Shown here in pieces: positions 1-7,576 of a stretch of DNA of 64,000 bases. The notes below the pieces were generated by a model. That model searched no databases. It had not been told where the DNA came from and was given only the letters and a program-made list of their open reading frames with translations. The first letter of the stretch is position 1, and every line of letters starts with the position of its first letter. The translations under genes were made by a program, and so were the position numbers. Source of the DNA: Brumimicrobium sp035497735 (GTDB taxonomy: Bacteria > Bacteroidota > Bacteroidia > Flavobacteriales_D > Crocinitomicaceae); contig DATJCX010000071.1 of NCBI GenBank assembly GCA_035497735.1, positions 62,001-126,000 of the forward strand. The letters run 5' to 3'.

Positions 1-123
1 AATACTCGGGTCATCAAACTTCACTGCGGTTGAACCTTCTTGTTCTGCTGCAGGTGCATACGGTTGTGCAAGTGCTATTTGACTAAAAAGTAAAATTGTT
101 AATGTATAAATTATACGATTCAT
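1..123 (-). CDS. N-terminus of a secreted protein, cut by the window edge
   Basis: Only the first 41 codons are inside the window, starting from ATG at 123. They begin with a clear Sec signal peptide (MNRIIYTLTILLFSQIALAQ) and continue PYAPAAEQEGSTAVKFDDPSI. The start lies 16 bases after the stop of the BtuG-like gene, so it is almost certainly the fourth gene of the riboswitch-controlled B12 uptake operon. The mature start, with its APAA and GSTA elements, recalls a family of T9SS-exported surface proteins that I remember near btuB in marine Bacteroidota. That is recall, not something this fragment proves. Function is unknown; the body of the gene lies outside the window. Confidence 0.75.
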   Translation of the reverse strand, partial: MNRIIYTLTILLFSQIALAQPYAPAAEQEGSTAVKFDDPSI

Positions 124-139
124 AATCTGAGATATTTAA

Positions 140-1195
140 TTATTTAAAAATGATAGTATTTGGATTTAGAGACACTTGAATGCTTTTCTTTAATTGCTTG
201 TTCTCATTAAAAAATCTTAGATAACCACTGTTGACATAGTTCATTGCGTCAATACAAATTACATTATCGTTTTCCAAAGGGATAACGCCATATAGAGTTG
301 TAACTTCAGATGTACTTAAATAGTTTTCTTGGTCAACTGCTTGCGTTGCGGTATTATATCTTGAAACAGTAGAACTTCCATTGTTGAAATTGTAAAAACT
401 TAAGTAAAGCATATCCTCTTTTTTCGAAATTGAAGTTGCTGGAAGATGTAGGTTTGTTACCGCATTACTATTTATGTTTATTTGAACAAGTTCAGAAGGG
501 TTTTGGACATAATCTCCACGTTTTACTACATATACGTTTCCATAGTCGTCAGCAATCATATCTCCAGGATTCTTTCCCACAACGAAGGTATCGACAACAC
601 TAAAGTTTGTGATATCGATTTTCATGACTGTAGAGTCTAGGTTGTTTGCATCCAGTCCGCCTGAATTAGCTACATATATAGCGTTTCCTGAAATGGTGAT
701 TCCCTCTGGGTTTCTTCCAACTTTAACACGCTTTGTTACTTTTAAAGAATTGGTGTCAATTGCTGAAACATAGCCATCAAAACTTGTGACATAAACATGA
801 TTGTCTTTTGCAATAAGTTCTCTAGGCTGTTGGATTTTGTTATTGTAGTTGAATTGAATTTGCTTGATACTTTTCAAGGTGTTTTTATCCAATATTTCAA
901 CAGTGCTTGAAGTTGAAACGGCAATGTATATTTTTCCGCCATGTTCAATCATATGATTGGCAATATCACCAAGAGGGCGACCATTAATAGCTTCGAAAAT
1001 ATTTTTCTTTACTTCGTCATTCTTTGTGTCTACCCAATCTAAAGAAGAGTTGTTTTGGTTGAATAAGCCTTCACATAAAACCAAGTAACCATCCTTGTAT
1101 ATTTTTGTTTTCAAGATATCATCTTGTTCCTCCTTTTTACAAGAAGAGAAAAGTAAAACAGCAACAAATAAATACAACCATTTAGTTGAGATCAT
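140..1195 (-). CDS. BtuG-like surface beta-propeller lipoprotein (YncE/DUF5074 type)
   Basis: This 351-residue protein begins with a lipoprotein signal whose lipobox ends at Cys19 (LFSSC). The next residues are KKEEQDD, an acidic run resembling the lipoprotein export signal that sends Bacteroidota lipoproteins to the cell surface. The body reads as repeated propeller blades such as GKIYIAVSTSSTVEILD, NHVYVTSFDGYVSAID and NAIYVANSGG, typical of YncE-like seven-bladed propellers. In Bacteroides, BtuG proteins of this fold cap BtuB and bind B12 very tightly. The start overlaps the end of the btuB-type gene by 14 bases, so translation is probably coupled. B12 as ligand is inferred from fold, riboswitch and neighbours; sequence alone does not fix the ligand. 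Confidence 0.75.
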   Translation of the reverse strand: MISTKWLYLFVAVLLFSSCKKEEQDDILKTKIYKDGYLVLCEGLFNQNNSSLDWVDTKNDEVKKNIFEAINGRPLGDIANHMIEHGGKIYIAVSTSSTVEILDKNTLKSIKQIQFNYNNKIQQPRELIAKDNHVYVTSFDGYVSAIDTNSLKVTKRVKVGRNPEGITISGNAIYVANSGGLDANNLDSTVMKIDITNFSVVDTFVVGKNPGDMIADDYGNVYVVKRGDYVQNPSELVQININSNAVTNLHLPATSISKKEDMLYLSFYNFNNGSSTVSRYNTATQAVDQENYLSTSEVTTLYGVIPLENDNVICIDAMNYVNSGYLRFFNENKQLKKSIQVSLNPNTIIFK

Positions 1196-3167
1196 AACTT
1201 AATTTTATAAAGTAATTAATACCAGGCATAATGAAGTATCTAACAAAACTGTAACTTTCATTGGTGACATTTTTGATACCTGCTTGAATTCTAATTTTAT
1301 GCTTTTCTTCCTTTAGTACTAACAAATAGCTTCCGGAAATATCTAAATTGAAGTAAGGACTTAAGCGGTTAGCATCAATGTTTTCATTCAGACTAAAGCG
1401 TGTTCCTATATATAGTGTTGAGAAATGTAATCCGATGTTTTTGTATGCAATATTGAATTGCGCGTTCCCTGTAAGTTCCGGCGTGTAAGCGATTTGATTC
1501 TTATAAGTTGGACTATTCTTGTCGCTAATATCGATAACCTTTTGGTAACTTATTCCAGCTTGTGTACTGATGTTCCAATGCTTTTTGATAGTTGTCTGAA
1601 GGGAGAAATGCGCATCTGCTCCATAAATATCTACTTTTCCAACATTTTGAATTGACCAGATAAATAGGTTCTTGGTTGGCAATGCTAAAATCTTGTTTTT
1701 TACTATGTTTTTAAAAGCGTTTGCTTGAAAAGTTAAGTGAACATTTTTCAGACTAGGTAAGTATTTAAAACCTGCATTTAATTGTGTCGTTTCTTCTGGT
1801 TCCAATTCTTTATTTCCAACTTGTGAAAAATATAAGTCGTTGAAAGATGGTGGACGAGAAGAAGGTTTGTACCAAGCAAAGAATTGCCAATTCTTTAAAA
1901 GTTCATCCGATGTGTAAATGCTAAGCTGTGGATGAAATTTCGAATAAGTGTTGTTATGTCCTAAAGGACGGTTGTTATCAATGTAAACCTGATTGAATAT
2001 AGCGATTTCAGCCCTTAGGAATTTACCATTATAAATGGATTTCGCCATACTTGTGCTGGTGTGACGTTGTGGATTTCCTAAGTCTCTATTGCTTTCAAGT
2101 GCGTCAAAAGAATAATCACTTCCTAAGTGAAAAGAAAACTCTTCCCAGCGGTAGCTTAAATGAAAACCGCCAATAAGAGAATTGACAGTATATTTATTAT
2201 CCAAGAAACCATCAATGTTTAGGTAATTTGGATCGTAATAACTCAAAAAACGATTCTCGTAATTTGCAAAGGCTAAAAGTTTAATGTCCCCCGAATGTAG
2301 TTTATAGTTTAGACCTATATTTGAATTTTGTGTCTTTAAAGTTTCCTTTGATAAATCATTGTACAAAACAACAGCACCTGGCAATTGCTGATTGATATAA
2401 TTGGACTTTGCAGTTAGTTTAAATAAATGAGTTGTTCTTTCTTTTATTATAGAATATCCTGCGCCTATCGAAGCGAAGTAATTAGAAACTTCATTGTTCT
2501 TTCTATACTTTCTTACAGTATCAAAACTAAGTTGATAGGGATAATCTCCTTGGTAATCTCCAACTCCTCCGGATGCACTTATGAAGTAATTTTTTCCTCC
2601 ATGTTTAAGTCCAACATAAGCTTCTTTTTGTCCAAAACTACCTACGGTAATATTACTTCTCAAAGCAAATGGTTTAGGTGAGAATGCTTGGTCGAATGTT
2701 TTTATTTTTATAAAACTTCCTTTTACTTCTCCTGAAACAGGAATTAATTCTTTTTGTGAAAGATGATTCACAGAGATTTCCTCAATATTGTCTGGCTGAA
2801 TAGTTGCAAAGTTGATTTGACCACTTTGCGGGTCGTTGATAGGCATTCCATCTATCAACAATTGGTTGTGTTCTCCTCCTAAACCACGTTGGGAAAAAGT
2901 TTTCATTCCACCAATTCCTCCGTAATTTTTAATAGTCACACCGTTGATAAACTGTAGTAAAGTTCCAACATCCTGTGGCGCTAGTTGGTCGATTTGTTCT
3001 TTTCTTATAGTCGATTGTGTTTCAGCTGTACGGTGAGTGATATGTATTGTCACCTCCTCATACAATTGAACACTATCTTTCTTTTCTTGAGTAAAAACAG
3101 GAATAAATATCCCGAGTCCAACAAACAATATTGTTAAAATCAGGATATTTTTTCTTGTTATTTTCAT
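1182..3167 (-). CDS. btuB: BtuB-type TonB-dependent cobalamin receptor
   Basis: The protein has 661 residues. An N-terminal signal segment is followed by a plug domain at about residues 45-150, including TLLQFINGVTIKNYGG, FSQRGLGGEHNQLLIDG and PINDPQSGQINFATIQ. The rest is a 22-strand-type barrel with alternating aromatic strands, ending near ILMPGINYFIKLSYDLN-type residues. It lacks the N-terminal carboxypeptidase-like domain of SusC proteins, and its length matches BtuB-class receptors. It should import cobalamin across the outer membrane using TonB energy. It lies second behind a cobalamin riboswitch, between a DUF4465 gene and a BtuG-like gene, with btuFCD divergent. Receptor class is secure; the B12 substrate rests mainly on the riboswitch and neighbours. 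Confidence 0.88.
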   Translation of the reverse strand: MKITRKNILILTILFVGLGIFIPVFTQEKKDSVQLYEEVTIHITHRTAETQSTIRKEQIDQLAPQDVGTLLQFINGVTIKNYGGIGGMKTFSQRGLGGEHNQLLIDGMPINDPQSGQINFATIQPDNIEEISVNHLSQKELIPVSGEVKGSFIKIKTFDQAFSPKPFALRSNITVGSFGQKEAYVGLKHGGKNYFISASGGVGDYQGDYPYQLSFDTVRKYRKNNEVSNYFASIGAGYSIIKERTTHLFKLTAKSNYINQQLPGAVVLYNDLSKETLKTQNSNIGLNYKLHSGDIKLLAFANYENRFLSYYDPNYLNIDGFLDNKYTVNSLIGGFHLSYRWEEFSFHLGSDYSFDALESNRDLGNPQRHTSTSMAKSIYNGKFLRAEIAIFNQVYIDNNRPLGHNNTYSKFHPQLSIYTSDELLKNWQFFAWYKPSSRPPSFNDLYFSQVGNKELEPEETTQLNAGFKYLPSLKNVHLTFQANAFKNIVKNKILALPTKNLFIWSIQNVGKVDIYGADAHFSLQTTIKKHWNISTQAGISYQKVIDISDKNSPTYKNQIAYTPELTGNAQFNIAYKNIGLHFSTLYIGTRFSLNENIDANRLSPYFNLDISGSYLLVLKEEKHKIRIQAGIKNVTNESYSFVRYFIMPGINYFIKLSYDLN

Positions 3168-3216
3168 TCTATAAAATCATTAGGTATAAAAGGAACCTAA
3201 TGCTATTTTTTGATAA

Positions 3217-4149
3217 TTACTTGATGATTAATTTCATCGTTTTTGATGCAACACTTCTGTTTTGAACAAAGTAAACACCTGCTTCTAAGTTTGCTACGTT
3301 AATCGTCGTGAAACCATCGTTAATAAAAGAAGAAACGATTTGACCGTTCATATTCACAATTGTATATTCACCAGCTTCTCCATCAATTTTCACTTCGCTG
3401 CTAGCCGGATTCGGATACATTGAGAATTGCGCTAATGTTTCTATTGTTAAAGCAGAAGTTGACTCTGTGTACATTAAGTTATCAAGTGCAAAGAATAGCG
3501 GTGTGTTGATTCCATAATCTCCAATATCTGAAGAAGAAAACTCAAAACCTATAGAAGAAATATCTTCGAATGCTGATAAATCCACTGTTTCCCAGCTATC
3601 AATAATGTAGTGGTCTTCTTCGTTTTCTGAAGTGAAATCAGCAAGGTAAAAGCGTTTTGTAGCAATAGTGTCTTGACCATGAATTCCATAAATGTCGATA
3701 AAGAAGAAGTCTGCATCTCCGTTTTCCCCAAACTTTTTAGCAAAACCATCACCATCACGCATAGAAATGTAAGCGTAAGTTGTGTTTGTTAATGCAACAC
3801 TGTTTAAGTTTACTTTATTTTGAAAAGTAATTTCTCCTGACGTGTTGAAAATTCCATAATTGTTTGATCCTTCAGCTCCGCTTGCAGGAAATGCACTTGC
3901 AGGGTTTGTATAGTCACCTGTTGTATTGTCGGTCATGTTGGAATAGGAGAATCCACCTAGCCACATAGCCCATTCTTCTTCGAAGTAGTTGCTAAAAGTA
4001 GCTCCATTTGATGTGAACTGTCCAACTCCGTCTGAACCATCATAGAAAGAATTTTCTTCTAGTTCTAACTCTTCGAAATCAATCGTTGTTTGTGCTTGTA
4101 AAGTAACAGATGCAAGTAGCACACTTGCTAAAAAGTAAATTTTCTTCAT
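3217..4149 (-). CDS. DUF4465 (BtuH-related) protein with T9SS type A sorting domain
   Basis: This 310-residue protein starts with a signal peptide (MKKIYFLASVLLASVTLQAQ). A DUF4465 domain spans about residues 22-230. Its landmarks are TIDFEELELEENSFYDGSDG, the NNYGIF segment, the block TTYAYISMRDGDGFAKKFG, YLADF, and the end block FSSSDIGDYGINTPLFFALD. Residues about 240-310 are a type A T9SS tail: FSMYPNPASSEVKIDG, then ANLEAGVYFVQ and TMKLIIK. I recall BtuH of Bacteroides, a surface B12-binding lipoprotein, as related to this domain. Here there is no lipobox, so the protein should cross the outer membrane by T9SS. It is the first gene after the cobalamin riboswitch, which supports a role in capturing cobamides. 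Ligand binding is inferred. Confidence 0.82.
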   Translation of the reverse strand: MKKIYFLASVLLASVTLQAQTTIDFEELELEENSFYDGSDGVGQFTSNGATFSNYFEEEWAMWLGGFSYSNMTDNTTGDYTNPASAFPASGAEGSNNYGIFNTSGEITFQNKVNLNSVALTNTTYAYISMRDGDGFAKKFGENGDADFFFIDIYGIHGQDTIATKRFYLADFTSENEEDHYIIDSWETVDLSAFEDISSIGFEFSSSDIGDYGINTPLFFALDNLMYTESTSALTIETLAQFSMYPNPASSEVKIDGEAGEYTIVNMNGQIVSSFINDGFTTINVANLEAGVYFVQNRSVASKTMKLIIK

Positions 4150-4282
4150 TTCATAAATTTTTTAAATGAATTAAACAATAAATTAAATGAAGACACCAAA
4201 TTGGTTGAAAATATCAGGGCTGCCTAAAATATAAAGACAATTGACAAGTTCGACTTTAATCTGAAGTCTCCTTAACGTTAAT

Positions 4283-4440
4283 TTTAGATCAGTCTTCTGA
4301 CTTACTTTTTACTCTTTTCTGCCTTCCCATCTCTCAAGTGAAAGATAGTGGCTTGTAGAAAAGAACTTATAAAGCTTACAGCTGCAGATACAGTTCTTGA
4401 TTTTCACAAGATTCCTATGTTACAATTTCTTATAACATCT
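4283..4440 (-). promoter_or_regulatory. Cobalamin (AdoCbl-class) riboswitch
   Basis: Read on the minus strand, the leader shows the conserved landmarks of the cobalamin aptamer in order: GGAATC (4415-4410) followed by TTGTGAAAATCAAG, the B12-box-like GCAGCTGTAAGC (4385-4374), ACAAGCCACTAT, GGGAAGGC (4328-4321), and the closing AGTCAGAAGACT (4302-4291). The aptamer ends about 135 bases before the DUF4465 start codon. That stretch would hold the expression platform. I see only a short hairpin there (GACTT/AAGTC near 4258-4270) and no strong terminator, so control may act on translation. High B12 should repress the DUF4465-btuB-btuG-like operon. Confidence 0.93.
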
Positions 4441-4451
4441 AAAATGTGGTA

Positions 4452-4459
4452 CAAATATA
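4452..4459 (-). promoter_or_regulatory. Promoter -7 element of the B12 uptake operon
   Basis: The minus strand reads TATATTTG, an exact match to the Bacteroidota -7 consensus TAnnTTTG. It lies about a dozen bases before the aptamer, where transcription of the riboswitch leader should begin. No good TTG -33 element is seen at the usual spacing, so the assignment rests on the -7 match and its position. The rest of the divergent gap (4460-4724) is AT-rich; I see no second aptamer for btuFCD on the plus strand and no clear promoter for it. Confidence 0.5.
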
Positions 4460-4724
4460 GTATTAATAATTGAATGTTTAAGTCTTTATAAACGAATGTT
4501 TAAACTAGTAGATTAGAAAGAAACTATCTTTTGTGATTTACACTTATTAGTCTATGAAGTAAACGCAATGGATTTAATTGAAATATGTTTTTCTGTGCAA
4601 TAGAAAATAGGTGCAATTAAATCTATTATTTTTAATTTAAAATGATGCTAGAGTTTTTTCCATTGAAAGATTTGTAAATTTACATCCAGCATAAATGATG
4701 AAATAAAATTGTTAAATACGATAT

Positions 4725-5828
4725 ATGAAAGGTAATAGGTTGGTTATAAGCGCTTTCTCTTTAAGTCTTAGCCTTGTTTTTTATGCTTGTGATAACAAGA
4801 GTCAGAAAACAGTTCCTCAAAGTGAGTTTAGCGAAAAGTCGGATACGATAAAGAATGAATACGCGAAAGGGTTTCGAATGATTTCGACTAATAATGGAAT
4901 GAAAGTTGACATTTTAGATCCAACATCTCAGGCTATTATTCATACTTATTTGATTGGTAAAGGAGATGGGACCAATGTGTACTCTAACGATATTACGAAT
5001 GTTGTAGCCTTATCGGTTACACATGTTGGAATGATGCGAAAGTTGGAGTTAGCAGACAAAATTACGGGTGTATCTAATTTAAAGTTTTTATGCAGACCTT
5101 TAAATGAACAGCAAGTTATGTCGGTTGGTGATTTAGAAACATCCAATCCTGAACTTATCATGTCAGCTCATCCTGACATCATTTTTTATTCTGGATTTAA
5201 CTTAGAGAGTCCGACGCTGGAAAAGCTAGATCAAGCAGGATTAAGAACTTTTCTGATTTATGATTGGAAAGAAACGCATCCTTTGGGACGCGCGGAATGG
5301 TTAAAGGTATTTGGCGTCTTATTTAAAAAGGAAAAGGAAGCAAATGATTTGTTTTATGATATCAGAACACGTTATCAGAAAATTAAAAATAAACTAGCAA
5401 ATACAGATAAAAAGCCTACTGTTTTGGCAGGAACTTATTGGGGAGAATTTTTCAATGCTCCTAAAGGGGAAAGCTATCAAGCTCAATTGTTACGTGATGC
5501 AAACGTAAATTATGTTTATGGCAATACGGAAGGATCAGGAAGTTTAAGCCTATCTTTAGAAAGTGTCGTAACAGATAATTTGGAAACGGATTTTTGGATA
5601 AATGCCGCTGCAGCTACAATGGGTGAACTGTATAAACAGAGTCAGAAATTTGAAATAATGGCTGCTGTTCGATCGCGAAATATATATACCTATTTGGAAT
5701 CAGGGAATTGTTATTGGGAGAATGCACCTATTGAACCTGACGTGGTTCTAGAAGACTTAGGAAAGATTTTCTATCCAGAAAAGTTTAAAGACAAGGAATT
5801 TACCTATTATGCTAAAATTAAAAAGTAA
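4725..5828 (+). CDS. btuF: Cobalamin ABC importer substrate-binding lipoprotein (BtuF-like)
   Basis: A 367-residue class III periplasmic binding protein. The lipoprotein signal ends at Cys22 (VFYAC) and is followed by DNKSQK, with no acidic surface-export run, so it should face the periplasm. The core follows the TroA/BtuF pattern: ALSVTHVGMMRKLELADKITGVSNL in the first lobe, NPELIMSAHPDIIFYSG, a connecting helix around GRAEWLKVFGVLFKKEKEA, and a second lobe with KPTVLAGTYWGEFF and DFWINAAAATMGE. It hands the ligand to the permease encoded 12 bases downstream. B12 rather than haem or siderophore is inferred from the riboswitch-controlled btuB locus alongside. Confidence 0.85.
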   Translation: MKGNRLVISAFSLSLSLVFYACDNKSQKTVPQSEFSEKSDTIKNEYAKGFRMISTNNGMKVDILDPTSQAIIHTYLIGKGDGTNVYSNDITNVVALSVTHVGMMRKLELADKITGVSNLKFLCRPLNEQQVMSVGDLETSNPELIMSAHPDIIFYSGFNLESPTLEKLDQAGLRTFLIYDWKETHPLGRAEWLKVFGVLFKKEKEANDLFYDIRTRYQKIKNKLANTDKKPTVLAGTYWGEFFNAPKGESYQAQLLRDANVNYVYGNTEGSGSLSLSLESVVTDNLETDFWINAAAATMGELYKQSQKFEIMAAVRSRNIYTYLESGNCYWENAPIEPDVVLEDLGKIFYPEKFKDKEFTYYAKIKK

Positions 5829-5840
5829 GTCAGCTCGTTA

Positions 5841-6839
5841 ATGACGGATTATAAAAGGAAATATTGGAAAAGGAGTGTGTCATTGGTGATGTTGTTATTC
5901 GCCTTAATGATTTATGATTTGACCTTGGGTAGTTTTTCTATTTCCTTAAAAGAAGTTTTTAAAGGAATTTTGAATTACAATCCGGAGAATGCTGGAGAAA
6001 TGACGGTTCATATCTTTAGATTTCCGCGAGTTATGATGGCTGTTATAGCTGGTGCGGCTCTTTCTGTAGCTGGATTATTAATGCAAACTTTATTTCAAAA
6101 CCCGTTGGCGGGGCCTTATGTATTAGGAATTAACTCAGGTGCTTCTTTGCTTGTTGCTTTAACAACCATGTCGAGTATTCACATTTTCGGAAGTGATGTG
6201 GGGATTGTTTTTTCTGCCATGGTGGGTGCTTTTGCTTCTGGAATATTCATTCTCTTTACTTCGCTCTATGTGAAAAATAAAGTGTCCTTGCTACTGGTTG
6301 GAATTATGTTTGGTAGTTTTACAGGGGCTTTGATTAGTGTGATTCAAGCTTATGCGGACCCTGATAATCTTAAGGCATTTATGTTGTGGAGCTTTGGTTC
6401 TTTACAAGGCGTTGAGTATAATCAGTTGGGCTTGGTAGGCGGACTTGTGTTTTTTGGAATTGCAATTTCAGTTTTGCTAATCAAACCATTGAATCTATTA
6501 CTTTTAGGAGATAATAGTGCTTTTTTACTCGGTGTGAATGTGAAGATGATTCGTGTGCTTATCATATTGTCAACGGCAATATTAACGGGAGTTGTAACAG
6601 CATACGCTGGTCCAATTGCCTTTGTTGGTTTGGTTGTTCCCAACATGGTGAAAATGCTTTATAAAACGGCCAATCACTATCATCTTTTAGCAGGAAGTAT
6701 GTTGGTAGGGGCTATTTTAATCGTTTTGTGTGATGTCGCAATGCAGTTGCTTTCGCCAATTGTCAATTTACCTTTAAATGCATTGACTGCTTTGATTGGT
6801 GCACCAGTAGTAATATGGATAATCTTGAGAAAGTTCTAG
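5841..6839 (+). CDS. btuC: Cobalamin ABC importer permease (FecCD/BtuC family)
   Basis: This 332-residue integral membrane protein has about ten hydrophobic segments. It carries the FecCD hallmarks: FRFPRVMMAVIAGAALSVAG near residues 60-80, QTLFQNPLAGPYVLGINSGA near 85-105, and the conserved GPIAFVGLVVPNMVK loop at about 257-271, which contacts the ATPase. Two copies should form the channel of a BtuC2D2 importer. It starts 12 bases after btuF, and its stop codon directly abuts the btuD start, so the three genes are one operon. The family also transports iron-siderophores and haem; cobalamin is assigned from context. Confidence 0.87.
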   Translation: MTDYKRKYWKRSVSLVMLLFALMIYDLTLGSFSISLKEVFKGILNYNPENAGEMTVHIFRFPRVMMAVIAGAALSVAGLLMQTLFQNPLAGPYVLGINSGASLLVALTTMSSIHIFGSDVGIVFSAMVGAFASGIFILFTSLYVKNKVSLLLVGIMFGSFTGALISVIQAYADPDNLKAFMLWSFGSLQGVEYNQLGLVGGLVFFGIAISVLLIKPLNLLLLGDNSAFLLGVNVKMIRVLIILSTAILTGVVTAYAGPIAFVGLVVPNMVKMLYKTANHYHLLAGSMLVGAILIVLCDVAMQLLSPIVNLPLNALTALIGAPVVIWIILRKF

Positions 6840-7574
6840 ATGTTAAAATTTAAAGATTTACATATCGGCTTTATTGACAGAAAAAGTAAACAAGAACATC
6901 TTCTGTTTAAAAAAAATGACTTGCTTTTTCAGCCAGGTGACTTTGTTGCGTTGGTTGGACCAAATGGCTCTGGAAAAACAACTTTATTTAATACGATTCT
7001 TGGATTTCAAAAAGAACTTCAAGGAGAAATTACTTTTGATGAAACATCACTTAGTCAATTTAAAAGAGAAGAAAAAGTTAAACTAATTAGTTTTGTCCCT
7101 TCTAAGTTTTCGGGTGTAGATCATCTTTCTGTTTACGATTTAGTTGCTATGGGACGTGCGCCTTATACAAACATTCTGAATAAGTTGACCGCTAAAGATC
7201 ATCAGATTGTACAAGCGATTATTGATAAACTCAACTTAAATTCTCTAGCCAATAATAACACTTTAAGTTTAAGCGACGGAGAAAGGCAAATTGCAATGAT
7301 AGGTAAAGCTTTAGCACAAGAAGCAAAAGTTATGGTACTTGACGAGCCAACAGCGTTCTTGGATTATAACAATAGAAGAAAAGTACTACAGATTTTAAAA
7401 GTTTTAGCTGAACAAAACAATCAATTAATTTTTATTTCTTCTCATGATTTAGACTTGTGCTTTGAGTTTTGCAATAAAGTAATCGCCATAGACAAAAATG
7501 AAAAAGTCTTGAAGTCCTATTCTTTTCCTTTTGAAAAGAAGACTATCGTACAAGAAATATTTTTAGAAGATTAA
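6840..7574 (+). CDS. btuD: Cobalamin ABC importer ATPase (BtuD/FepC type)
   Basis: A 244-residue ABC ATPase. Walker A is GPNGSGKTT at residues 40-48. The signature is LSLSDGERQ at 142-150; the usual second Gly of LSGGQ is Asp, as is common in this subfamily. Walker B VMVLDEPT has D168-E169, and the H-loop lies in FISSHD. It begins on the base after the btuC stop and should power the BtuFC importer. The stop lies two bases from the end of the convergent PKD gene, and no terminator separates them. Confidence 0.87.
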   Translation: MLKFKDLHIGFIDRKSKQEHLLFKKNDLLFQPGDFVALVGPNGSGKTTLFNTILGFQKELQGEITFDETSLSQFKREEKVKLISFVPSKFSGVDHLSVYDLVAMGRAPYTNILNKLTAKDHQIVQAIIDKLNLNSLANNNTLSLSDGERQIAMIGKALAQEAKVMVLDEPTAFLDYNNRRKVLQILKVLAEQNNQLIFISSHDLDLCFEFCNKVIAIDKNEKVLKSYSFPFEKKTIVQEIFLED

Positions 7575-7576
7575 TC

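Noticed and set aside
4460..4724. A second cobalamin riboswitch for btuFCD on the plus strand
   Set aside because: None of the landmarks (GCCAC, GGGAAGG, AGTCAGAAGAC) appear in plus orientation before btuF.
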